The notes below the pieces were generated by a model. It did not search any database. It saw only the letters and a list, made by a program, of their open reading frames with translations, and was not told where the DNA came from. A stretch of 5,626 nucleotides of DNA from Synechococcaceae bacterium WBB_10_009 (GTDB lineage: Bacteria; Cyanobacteriota; Cyanobacteriia; PCC-6307; Cyanobiaceae), in NCBI GenBank assembly GCA_010030955.1, contig RHBP01000113.1, positions 1-5,626 on the forward strand. The letters run 5' to 3'. The stretch's first letter is position 1. The number at the start of each line of letters is the position of its first letter. The position numbers and the translations under genes were made by a program. Below are positions 1 to 5,169 of the stretch, piece by piece.

Positions 1-442
1 CCATCGAGTGGGTGTTGCGGATGAATTCCACCGAAAAATGTTGCCCCACCTTCACCACATCGCGGGGAGCGACGGTTTGGAGGATGGTGCGATCCATCAC
101 ACCGGCTTCTTCCATCTTGCCGGTGAGCATGGCCAGGGCCAGGCGCGGCCCATGGATCACGGGGATGTTGAAGTTCTTGAGGTGGTGCGCAATGCCACCG
201 ATGTGATCTTCATGACCGTGGGTCACGATCATGCCGCGGATGCGCTTTTGGTTTTCGCGCAAATAGCTGGTGTCCGGCATCACCACGTTGACGCCGTGCA
301 TGCCGTCGCTGGGGAAGGCCAGACCGGCATCCACCAGCATGATGTCGTCGCCGTACTCGAACACACAGGTGTTCTTGCCGATCTCGTGCAGGCCACCGAG
401 GGGGATGACCTTCAGGCAGGGTTGTTTGGCTTGGTTCGTCAT
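1..442 (-). CDS. rnj: Ribonuclease J, N-terminal part (cut by window edge)
   Basis: This is the first 147 codons of a ribonuclease J, a metallo-beta-lactamase/beta-CASP enzyme with 5'-3' exonuclease and endonuclease activity that processes and degrades mRNA in the cytoplasm. I translated it by hand from an ATG at 442-440 (MTNQAKQPCLKVIPLGGLHEIG). The LGGLHEIGKN segment (residues 15-24) is the family's opening strand. The zinc-binding motif THGHEDHIGG lies at residues 74-83, with H75, H77, D79 and H80 as ligands, and the next ligand is H145 in NTHSM. The frame is open to position 1. The rest of the catalytic domain, the beta-CASP domain and the C-terminal part (the family is usually 550-650 residues) lie outside the window. 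No Shine-Dalgarno is visible before the start. The gene is 102 bases downstream of dapA on the same strand, so co-transcription is plausible but unproven. Family assignment is firm; cyanobacteria normally have one such gene alongside RNase E. Confidence 0.95.
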   Translation of the reverse strand, partial: MTNQAKQPCLKVIPLGGLHEIGKNTCVFEYGDDIMLVDAGLAFPSDGMHGVNVVMPDTSYLRENQKRIRGMIVTHGHEDHIGGIAHHLKNFNIPVIHGPRLALAMLTGKMEEAGVMDRTILQTVAPRDVVKVGQHFSVEFIRNTHSM

Positions 443-456
443 TCAGAAGGGGTGTT

Positions 457-469
457 CCGGCGCAGCCGG
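457..469 (-). other. Small hairpin just upstream of rnj start
   Basis: This is a perfect 5-base-pair inverted repeat (CCGGC, loop of 3, GCCGG) whose nearer arm ends 14 bases from the rnj ATG. In the rnj leader RNA it would form a short GC stem. There is no U-tract, so it is not an intrinsic terminator. In GC-rich DNA such stems are common by chance, so function is inference only. Confidence 0.3.
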
Positions 470-512
470 GGTACAGGGAAACAAAGAAACGTCGTCGGAG
501 CTGTCGTCAGAG

Positions 513-526
513 CGCCGAACCCGGCG
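513..526 (-). other. Small hairpin after dapA stop
   Basis: A perfect 5-base-pair inverted repeat (CGCCG, loop of 4, CGGCG) begins 18 bases after the dapA stop codon. No run of T follows it on the minus strand, so it does not look like a Rho-independent terminator. It could protect the dapA 3' end or simply reflect GC-rich composition. Confidence 0.3.
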
Positions 527-544
527 TTCCGAAGGGCCTTGGCG

Positions 545-1465
545 TCACGTGGGACGCAGGGCTGCCAGCACGGAATTGAGTCGATCGCGCACGTCGTTGG
601 AGGCGGAGAGAAGGGGAAGTCTTGGGGCGCCCACCGGCCAGCCGGCCAGCTCGAGGGCCGCTTTCACCGGGATGGGATTGGTGGTGCAGAACAGGGCCTT
701 GCACAGGGGCAGCAGCTGCTCGTGCAGGGCCAGGGCGGTGGCCTGATCGCCGGCCAGGAAGGCCTGCACCAGCCGCTGGATGCGGTCACCGGCGAGGTGG
801 CTGGCCACGCTCACCACACCCACGGCGCCCACCGCCAGCATCGGCAGGGTGAGGGCGTCGTCACCGCTGTAGATGGCCAGGCGATCGCCGCAGGCGGCCC
901 GCAGGGCGCTCACCTCTTCGGTGGTGCCGCTGGCGGCCTTGAAGCTCACCACATTGGGCTGGTCCATCAGCCGGGCGGTGGTCTCCGGGCTGAGGCTGCA
1001 ACCGGTGCGGCCGGGGATGTTGTAGAGCATCAGCGGCAGCTGGGGGGCCGCCGCGGCCACCGCCCGGAAATGGGCCTCGAGGCCCTCCTGGGGTGGCTTG
1101 TTGTAGTAGGGCACCACCACCAGGGCACCATCGGCCCCCAGGGCGGCGGCCTCCTGCACCGCCTCCACCGCCTCAGCGGTGCAGTTGCTGCCGGTGCCCG
1201 CCAGCAGGTGAGCCCGGCTGCCCACGGCCGCCTTCACGGCGGAAAAGAGCTGGTGCTGCTCATCCCAGCTCAGGGTGGGGGATTCGCCGGTGGTGCCGCA
1301 GAGCACCAGGCCATCGGAACCGTGGTCCACCAGGTGCGCCGCCAGCCGTGCCGCCAGCTCCAGATCCACGGCGCCGCTGGGGCCAAAGGGCGTCACCATG
1401 GCCGTCAGCACCCGGCCGAAGGGGACGGGTGAGGCAGTTCCAGGGGTCAGGGGAGCGGGGGCCAT
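545..1465 (-). CDS. dapA: 4-hydroxy-tetrahydrodipicolinate synthase
   Basis: This 306-residue cytosolic enzyme condenses pyruvate with aspartate semialdehyde, the first committed step of the diaminopimelate/lysine pathway. It is a single (beta/alpha)8 barrel of the DHDPS/NAL family, normally about 290-305 residues. The GTTGES signature is at residues 57-62. The PYYN motif with Y121 supplies the partner-subunit tyrosine, and YNIPGRTG contains Y148 and R153 (E. coli Y133 and R138). The Schiff-base lysine is K176 in SFKAASG, the same 23-residue distance from the arginine as in E. coli. All catalytic residues are present, so it should be active. The ATG at 1465-1463 comes 3 bases after the asd stop. 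No Shine-Dalgarno is visible, so translation may be coupled to asd. The first 15 residues are Pro/Ala-rich and not conserved, and the conserved barrel starts near FGRVLTAMVTPF. The substrate is made by the neighbouring asd product, which supports the call. Confidence 0.97.
   Translation of the reverse strand: MAPAPLTPGTASPVPFGRVLTAMVTPFGPSGAVDLELAARLAAHLVDHGSDGLVLCGTTGESPTLSWDEQHQLFSAVKAAVGSRAHLLAGTGSNCTAEAVEAVQEAAALGADGALVVVPYYNKPPQEGLEAHFRAVAAAAPQLPLMLYNIPGRTGCSLSPETTARLMDQPNVVSFKAASGTTEEVSALRAACGDRLAIYSGDDALTLPMLAVGAVGVVSVASHLAGDRIQRLVQAFLAGDQATALALHEQLLPLCKALFCTTNPIPVKAALELAGWPVGAPRLPLLSASNDVRDRLNSVLAALRPT
881..888. repeat. HIP1 octamer GCGATCGC
   Basis: One exact copy of the Highly Iterated Palindrome 1 octamer lies inside dapA. 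HIP1 is strongly over-represented in many cyanobacterial genomes. I noticed only this one copy in 5.6 kb, so the window neither shows nor rules out enrichment; one copy is not surprising at this GC content. Confidence 0.6.
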
Positions 1466-1468
1466 GGT

Positions 1469-2551
1469 TCAGGCGGCACCGGCGGCGGCGCTGGGGGTGA
1501 GCAGCAGCTCCGCGATCTGAATCGCATTAAGGGCCGCCCCCTTGCGGATCTGATCGCCGCAGAGCCACAGCTCCAGGGCGTTGGGTTCGCTGAGGTCCTG
1601 GCGGATGCGCCCCACCGCCACCGGATCGCGCCCGGTGACATCCGTGGGCATCGGGAAGCGGTTGGCGGCGAAATCCTCGATCAACTCCACCCCGGGGGCC
1701 TTGGCCAACAGCTCGCGGGCTTCCTCCACGGGGAAGGGTTCCACAAATTCGATGTTGATCGCCTCGGAATGGGCCCGCAGCACCGGCACCCGCACACAGG
1801 TGGCCGACACCCGCAACTCCGGCAGGCCCATGATCTTGCGGGTTTCGTGGAGCATCTTCAACTCCTCCTCGCAGTAGGCGTTGGCCTGCAGGGGGGAGTT
1901 GTGCAGAAACAGGTTGAAGGCCAGGGAATGGGGCAGCACGCTGCTCTGGGGCTGCCCCCCCTCCAGCACGGTGCGGCTGAGGTCGCGCAGCTCCTCCATG
2001 GCCCGGGCCCCGGCGCCGCTGGCCGATTGGTAGGTGCTCACCACCACCCGGCGCAGCGCCCGCCGGGCCGCCAGGGGGGCCAGCGCCAGGGTCATCAGGA
2101 TCGTGGTGCAGTTGGGGTTGGCGATCACCCCGTTGTGGTGGAAGGCCGCCTGGGGATTCACCTCGGGCACCACCAAGGGCACATCGGCATCGAGGCGGAA
2201 GGCACTGGAGTTGTCGATCACCACCGCACCCGCCGCGGCCGCCACCGGAGCCCACTGCTTCGACACCGATCCCCCGGCGGAGGCCAGCACCACATCCACC
2301 CCGTTGAAGGCCTCGGCGCTCACGGGCTCCACGGTGAGGGTCTGGCCGTTCCACGGCACGGTCTGGCCGGCGGAGCGCGGCGAGGCGAGCAGGGTCAGCC
2401 GGCCCACCGGGAAGTGGCGCTCCGCCAGCAGCGCCAGCAGCTCCTGGCCCACCGCTCCGGTGGCCCCCAGCACAGCGACATGCAGGGGACGCTGGGGCAG
2501 GGCGCGGCTGAACTCAGGGTTGGCGTCGGAACGGAGCGCGGAGCTGGTCAA
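1469..2551 (-). CDS. asd: Aspartate-semialdehyde dehydrogenase (TTG start proposed)
   Basis: The enzyme reduces L-aspartyl-4-phosphate to aspartate semialdehyde with NADPH, the branch point to lysine, threonine and methionine. From the chosen start it has 360 residues (family about 335-370). The Rossmann GATGAVG motif is at 29-35. The catalytic cysteine is C148 in NPNCTT, Q175 is in YQSASGAG, and R254 and H261 are in RVPVLRAH. The C-to-Q (27) and R-to-H (7) spacings equal those of E. coli (C135/Q162, R267/H274). No in-frame ATG or GTG exists between the upstream stop and the Rossmann motif. The only visible candidates are TTG at 2551-2549 and TTG at 2701-2699. I prefer 2551 because the longer form adds 50 Pro/Ser/Arg-rich residues unlike the family and makes 410 residues. 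The C-terminus ends in an Ala-rich tail. The stop lies 3 bases before dapA, giving a tight operon. Function is firm; the start is uncertain. Confidence 0.93.
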   Translation of the reverse strand: MTSSALRSDANPEFSRALPQRPLHVAVLGATGAVGQELLALLAERHFPVGRLTLLASPRSAGQTVPWNGQTLTVEPVSAEAFNGVDVVLASAGGSVSKQWAPVAAAAGAVVIDNSSAFRLDADVPLVVPEVNPQAAFHHNGVIANPNCTTILMTLALAPLAARRALRRVVVSTYQSASGAGARAMEELRDLSRTVLEGGQPQSSVLPHSLAFNLFLHNSPLQANAYCEEELKMLHETRKIMGLPELRVSATCVRVPVLRAHSEAINIEFVEPFPVEEARELLAKAPGVELIEDFAANRFPMPTDVTGRDPVAVGRIRQDLSEPNALELWLCGDQIRKGAALNAIQIAELLLTPSAAAGAA

Positions 2552-2572
2552 CGGACGAACTGAAAACGGACG
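2550..2572. repeat. Short direct repeat at the asd start
   Basis: The octamer AACGGACG (CGTCCGTT on the asd strand) occurs at 2550-2557 and again at 2565-2572, a 15-base period. A more degenerate copy (TTCGTCTTTT on the minus strand, around 2580-2590) lies next to it. The nearer copy overlaps the proposed asd TTG. It may be a small tandem duplication or a binding site; nothing decides between these. Confidence 0.4.
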
Positions 2573-2744
2573 GGCGGGGAAAAGACGAATTGGGAACGAT
2601 GGAGCAAGCCGGGAGCGGTGATCGCTGTCGGGGCCGGGCTGAACGCCGTCGGCCGAAGCAACCTGTGGAACGCTGAGCGGGACCGGATTGGCATCGGCCA
2701 ATCGGGTCGCGCTGCGGAGGTCTTCAGGTCACTGGTTCTTGTGG

Positions 2745-2759
2745 GCCACCTTACGTGGC
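2745..2759. other. Small inverted repeat in asd/tig intergenic region
   Basis: A 5-base inverted repeat (GCCAC, loop CTTAC, GTGGC) lies about 130 bases before tig and 190 bases before the proposed asd start. It could be an operator-like dyad or a weak RNA stem. It has no T-tract, and 5-base arms are weak evidence in this composition. Confidence 0.25.
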
Positions 2760-2797
2760 GATGCCCGCCCTGACGACCCGCGGGATCACCGAACCTG

Positions 2798-2814
2798 CCG
2801 ATCCATAGGATTGG
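2798..2814 (+). promoter_or_regulatory. Candidate tig -10 region within an imperfect palindrome
   Basis: TAGGAT at 2806-2811 matches four of six bases of the bacterial -10 consensus and is the most AT-rich spot in the tig leader. A start about 7 bases downstream would give a leader near 65 bases. It sits inside a dyad: CCGATCC, centre ATA, GGATTGG, with one G-T pair and the other six perfect. A related CATAGATTGG string lies upstream of clpP. No good -35 box is visible 16-18 bases upstream, so this is a candidate only; the dyad might instead be an operator or RNA stem. Confidence 0.4.
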
Positions 2815-2883
2815 GGGCTGCCCTGCCGAGTCGACGCTGAATCGGTTCGGCCCCTCGGTTTCCATCCGCAAGCCCCAGCCTCC

Positions 2884-4356
2884 ATGAGCCCTGCCGCCAG
2901 CACCGCCGACAAACCCACCGCCAGCAAAGCGGCCGCCGGCAAGGCCGACCTGAAGGTCAGCACCAGCCCGCGCCCCGGCAGCCGCCTGGCGGTGGACATC
3001 GCCGTGCCGGCCGGCCGCACCCAAACCAGCCACGACCAGGCGCTGGAGAAGCTGAGCCGCAGCATCAAGCTGCCCGGCTTCCGCAAGGGCAAGGTGCCCC
3101 GGGCGGTGCTCGTGCAGCAGCTGGGCCCCCTGCGCATCCGCGCCACCGCCCTCGAAGACCTGGTGGACAGCGTCTTCCGCGATGCCCTGCAGCAGGCGGA
3201 GATCGCCGCCATCGGCCAACCCAGCGTGGATGGAGGCTTTGAGGCCCTGCTGGAGCGCTTCGAGCCCGGCAAAGAGCTCAGCCTCACCCTGGAGCTGGAT
3301 GTGCAACCCACCCCCAGCCTCAAAAGCACCAAAGGGCTGAAGGCGGAGGCCGAGGCCGTGGCCTACGACGCCGGCCGCGTGGATGAACTGATCGAGCAAT
3401 CGCGCCGCCAGCTGGCCACCCTCGTGCCCGTGGAGAAGCGCGCCGCCGCCAGCGGCGACGTGGCCGTGATCAGCTTCCAGGGCACCTACGCCGACAACGG
3501 CGAGGCCATCAGTGGCGGCAGCGCCGACGCCATGGAGGTGGAACTGGAGGACGGCCGCATGATCCCCGGATTTGTGGAGGGGATCCTCGGCATGAAGCCC
3601 GGCGAATCGAAGACCGTGGCCTGCCAGTTCCCCGACGACTACCCGCAGGAGGATGCGGCCGGGCGCAAGGCCAGCTTTGAGATCAGCCTCACCGAGCTGA
3701 AGGCCCGCGAACTGCCCGCCCTCGACGACGCCTTCGCCCAGCAGGCCAGCGACAAGCAAACCCTGGCGGAGCTGCGGGCCGATCTGGAGGAGCGCCTCAA
3801 GGAGGACGCCGAGCGCCGCAACCGCTCCAACCGCCACGACGCCCTGCTGGCCGCCCTGGTGGAGCAGCTGGAGGTGGAACTGCCCGAAACCCTGGTGCAG
3901 CAGGAAATCGTGTCGCTGCTGGAGCAGACCGCCGGCCAGCTCGCCCAACAGGGCATGGACGTGAAAAAGCTGTTCACGCCGCAGCTGATCCAGAGCCTGC
4001 GGGAGACCTCCCGGCCCGAGGCGGAGCAGCGCCTCAAGCGCAGCCTGGCCCTGCAGGCCCTGGCCAAGGCGGAGGCCATCGAGCTGGAGGCCGGCGAAAT
4101 CGAGGCCAAGGTGAAGGAGCTCAGCCGCGGCATCAGCGACAGCGGCCGCATCGACCCCGCCCGCCTGCGTCAGGCGGTGCAGGAGGACCTGATGCGCGAC
4201 AAGCTGCTGGGCTGGCTGGAGAGCCACAGCACCATTACCGAAAAAGCCCCCGAGGCCGCTGGCGAAGTCAAGGCCGCCGAGGGCGAAGCCAAGGCCGATG
4301 CCAAGCCCAAGGCCAAGAAAGCCAGCAGCAAGAAGGCTGCCACCAGCGAAGCCTGA
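2884..4356 (+). CDS. tig: Trigger factor, ribosome-associated chaperone
   Basis: This 490-residue protein binds the large ribosomal subunit at the exit tunnel, shelters nascent chains and can act as a peptidyl-prolyl isomerase. Residues about 22-150 form the ribosome-binding domain, with the signature GFRKGKVP at 65-72. Residues about 190-275 are the FKBP-like isomerase domain (GDVAVISFQGTY, GRMIPGFVEGILGMKPGE, FPDDYP). Residues about 276-450 are the helical chaperone arms, which contain long Glu/Leu/Gln-rich helices. The protein is longer than E. coli trigger factor (432). The extra length is an Ala/Lys/Ser-rich N-terminal stretch of about 22 residues and a Lys/Ala/Glu-rich tail of about 37 residues (454-490). 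I kept the ATG at 2884. Conserved sequence begins only at LKVSTSPRPGSRL (23 on), so the start may vary between relatives. No Shine-Dalgarno is visible. It is followed by clpP after 39 bases, matching the tig-clpP-clpX order known in picocyanobacteria and many other bacteria. Confidence 0.97.
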   Translation: MSPAASTADKPTASKAAAGKADLKVSTSPRPGSRLAVDIAVPAGRTQTSHDQALEKLSRSIKLPGFRKGKVPRAVLVQQLGPLRIRATALEDLVDSVFRDALQQAEIAAIGQPSVDGGFEALLERFEPGKELSLTLELDVQPTPSLKSTKGLKAEAEAVAYDAGRVDELIEQSRRQLATLVPVEKRAAASGDVAVISFQGTYADNGEAISGGSADAMEVELEDGRMIPGFVEGILGMKPGESKTVACQFPDDYPQEDAAGRKASFEISLTELKARELPALDDAFAQQASDKQTLAELRADLEERLKEDAERRNRSNRHDALLAALVEQLEVELPETLVQQEIVSLLEQTAGQLAQQGMDVKKLFTPQLIQSLRETSRPEAEQRLKRSLALQALAKAEAIELEAGEIEAKVKELSRGISDSGRIDPARLRQAVQEDLMRDKLLGWLESHSTITEKAPEAAGEVKAAEGEAKADAKPKAKKASSKKAATSEA

Positions 4357-4360
4357 TCCC

Positions 4361-4370
4361 CATAGATTGG
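4361..4370 (+). promoter_or_regulatory. Candidate clpP -10 element in the tig-clpP gap
   Basis: The string CATAGATTGG, with -10-like TAGATT at 4363-4368, lies in the 39-base gap between the tig stop and the clpP GTG. It resembles CATAGGATTGG before tig, and in both places GATCC lies just upstream. A start 6-7 bases downstream would leave a leader of about 20 bases. A -35 box would fall inside tig coding sequence and none is obvious. It suggests, without proving, that clpP has its own promoter besides read-through from tig. Confidence 0.35.
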
Positions 4371-4395
4371 CCCGACTGAGCACCGTTCCGCCCGC

Positions 4396-5049
4396 GTGAT
4401 CAACGCCAGCACCCCGCACCCGATCCACAACCGCTGGCAGGGGGCCCCGATGGCAGCCCCGGGCGTCCTGCCCACGGTGGTGGAGCAATCGGGCCGCGGC
4501 GACCGGGCCTTCGACATCTATTCACGCCTGCTGCGCGAACGGATCATTTTTCTGGGCACCGGCATCGACGACCAAGTGGCCGACGCCCTGGTGGCCCAGC
4601 TGCTGTTCCTCGAGGCCGAAGACCCCGAGAAGGACATCCAGATCTACGTGAACTCCCCCGGCGGCTCGGTGACCGCTGGCCTGGCCATCTACGACACCAT
4701 GCAGCAGGTGGCGCCGGATGTGGTGACCATCTGCTACGGCCTGGCCGCCTCCATGGGCGCCTTCCTGCTCTCCGGCGGCACCAAGGGCAAACGGCTGGCC
4801 CTGCCCAATGCCCGAATCATGATCCACCAGCCCCTGGGGGGCGCCCAGGGCCAGGCGGTGGACATCGAAATCCAGGCCAAGGAGATCCTGTTCCTCAAGG
4901 ACACCCTCAACGGCCTGCTCGCGGAGCACACCGGCCAGCCCCTGGAGAAGATCGCGGAAGACACCGACCGCGACTACTTCCTTTCCCCGGCGGAAGCGGT
5001 TCAATACGGCCTGATCGACCGCGTCGTCACCGACGGCAGCCCGGTTTGA
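4396..5049 (+). CDS. clpP: ATP-dependent Clp protease proteolytic subunit (ClpP2-type, partner of ClpX)
   Basis: This 217-residue serine protease subunit forms the heptameric-ring chamber that degrades proteins unfolded by a Clp ATPase. The triad is complete: S119 in GLAASMGAF, H144 in IMIHQP and D193 in TDRDYF. All are offset by 22 from mature E. coli ClpP (S97, H122, D171). That offset places the mature N-terminus near G23 (GVLPTVVEQ), so residues 1-22 are probably a propeptide. The GTG at 4396 is preferred over the ATG at 4450 because the MI...HPI..RW leader matches my recollection of Synechococcus/Prochlorococcus ClpP2. The ATG would leave only 4 residues before the predicted mature end. 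In Synechococcus elongatus the clpX-linked subunit is ClpP2, which pairs with ClpP1, while ClpP3/ClpR works with ClpC; by position this gene is the ClpP2 type. No Shine-Dalgarno is visible. clpX follows after 120 bases. Confidence 0.96.
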   Translation: MINASTPHPIHNRWQGAPMAAPGVLPTVVEQSGRGDRAFDIYSRLLRERIIFLGTGIDDQVADALVAQLLFLEAEDPEKDIQIYVNSPGGSVTAGLAIYDTMQQVAPDVVTICYGLAASMGAFLLSGGTKGKRLALPNARIMIHQPLGGAQGQAVDIEIQAKEILFLKDTLNGLLAEHTGQPLEKIAEDTDRDYFLSPAEAVQYGLIDRVVTDGSPV

Positions 5050-5169
5050 TCCTTAAGGACGGCTGACGAAGCGAGGGATCGGGTCGATCCTGGAGTTTCG
5101 GGCCCCCAGCCCCACCTCCCCAGAGGCTCCCCCAACGGCTCCCCAGCCACCTCGTCGCCGACCCGCCCG
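5050..5169 (+). other. clpP-clpX spacer with palindrome and C-rich leader
   Basis: This 120-base spacer begins with a perfect 10-base palindrome (TCCTTAAGGA, 5050-5059), starting at the base after the clpP stop. A hairpin follows at 5076-5090. From about 5100 to 5169 the plus strand is strongly C-rich, with GGCTCCCC repeated at 5125-5132 and 5138-5145. No Shine-Dalgarno or convincing promoter is visible before clpX, and no small open frame looks like a gene. Confidence 0.55.
5076..5090 (+). other. Hairpin between clpP and clpX
   Basis: A perfect 6-base-pair inverted repeat, GGATCG and CGATCC around a 3-base GGT loop, begins 27 bases after the clpP stop. What follows (TGGAGTTTCGGG) has only a short T run, so it is at best a poor intrinsic terminator. 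It might cause partial termination, act as a processing site or stabilise the clpP message. Confidence 0.4.

Larger units (their letters stand above)
2552..2883. other. Divergent asd/tig intergenic region
   Basis: These 332 bases separate the minus-strand asd set from the plus-strand tig set and must carry the outward-facing start signals. I see a direct repeat by asd (2550-2572), a small hairpin (2745-2759) and an imperfect palindrome overlapping a -10-like element (2798-2814). On the minus strand the asd frame stays open up to a TTG at 2701, but the peptide there looks non-conserved. No convincing -35/-10 pair is visible for asd. No small gene or RNA gene could be recognised. Confidence 0.6.

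Noticed and set aside
8..1432. A 474-codon plus-strand open frame opposite dapA and rnj
   Set aside because: It starts with GTG, gives His/Gly/Gln-rich sequence with no family resemblance, and lies opposite two genes with full catalytic motifs.
1769..2563. A 264-codon plus-strand open frame opposite asd
   Set aside because: It is rich in His, Gly and Gln and has no recognisable motif. The asd protein on the other strand has all active-site residues.
2552..2701. N-terminal extension of Asd to the TTG at 2701
   Set aside because: It adds 50 non-conserved residues and makes the protein longer than the family. Kept only as an open question in the findings.
2548..4488. A 646-codon open frame on the minus strand opposite tig
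   Set aside because: It is the antisense shadow of tig in GC-rich DNA. Its product is His/Gly/Leu/Ala-rich low complexity with no recognisable domain, whereas the plus strand encodes a complete trigger factor.
4450..5049. clpP starting at the ATG at 4450 instead of the GTG at 4396
   Set aside because: It would remove most of the propeptide, and the residues before it (HPI..RW) match remembered picocyanobacterial ClpP2 leaders.
5076..5090. Intrinsic terminator after clpP
   Set aside because: The stem is only 6 bp and no proper T-tract follows it. No stem plus T-run was found elsewhere in the spacers either.
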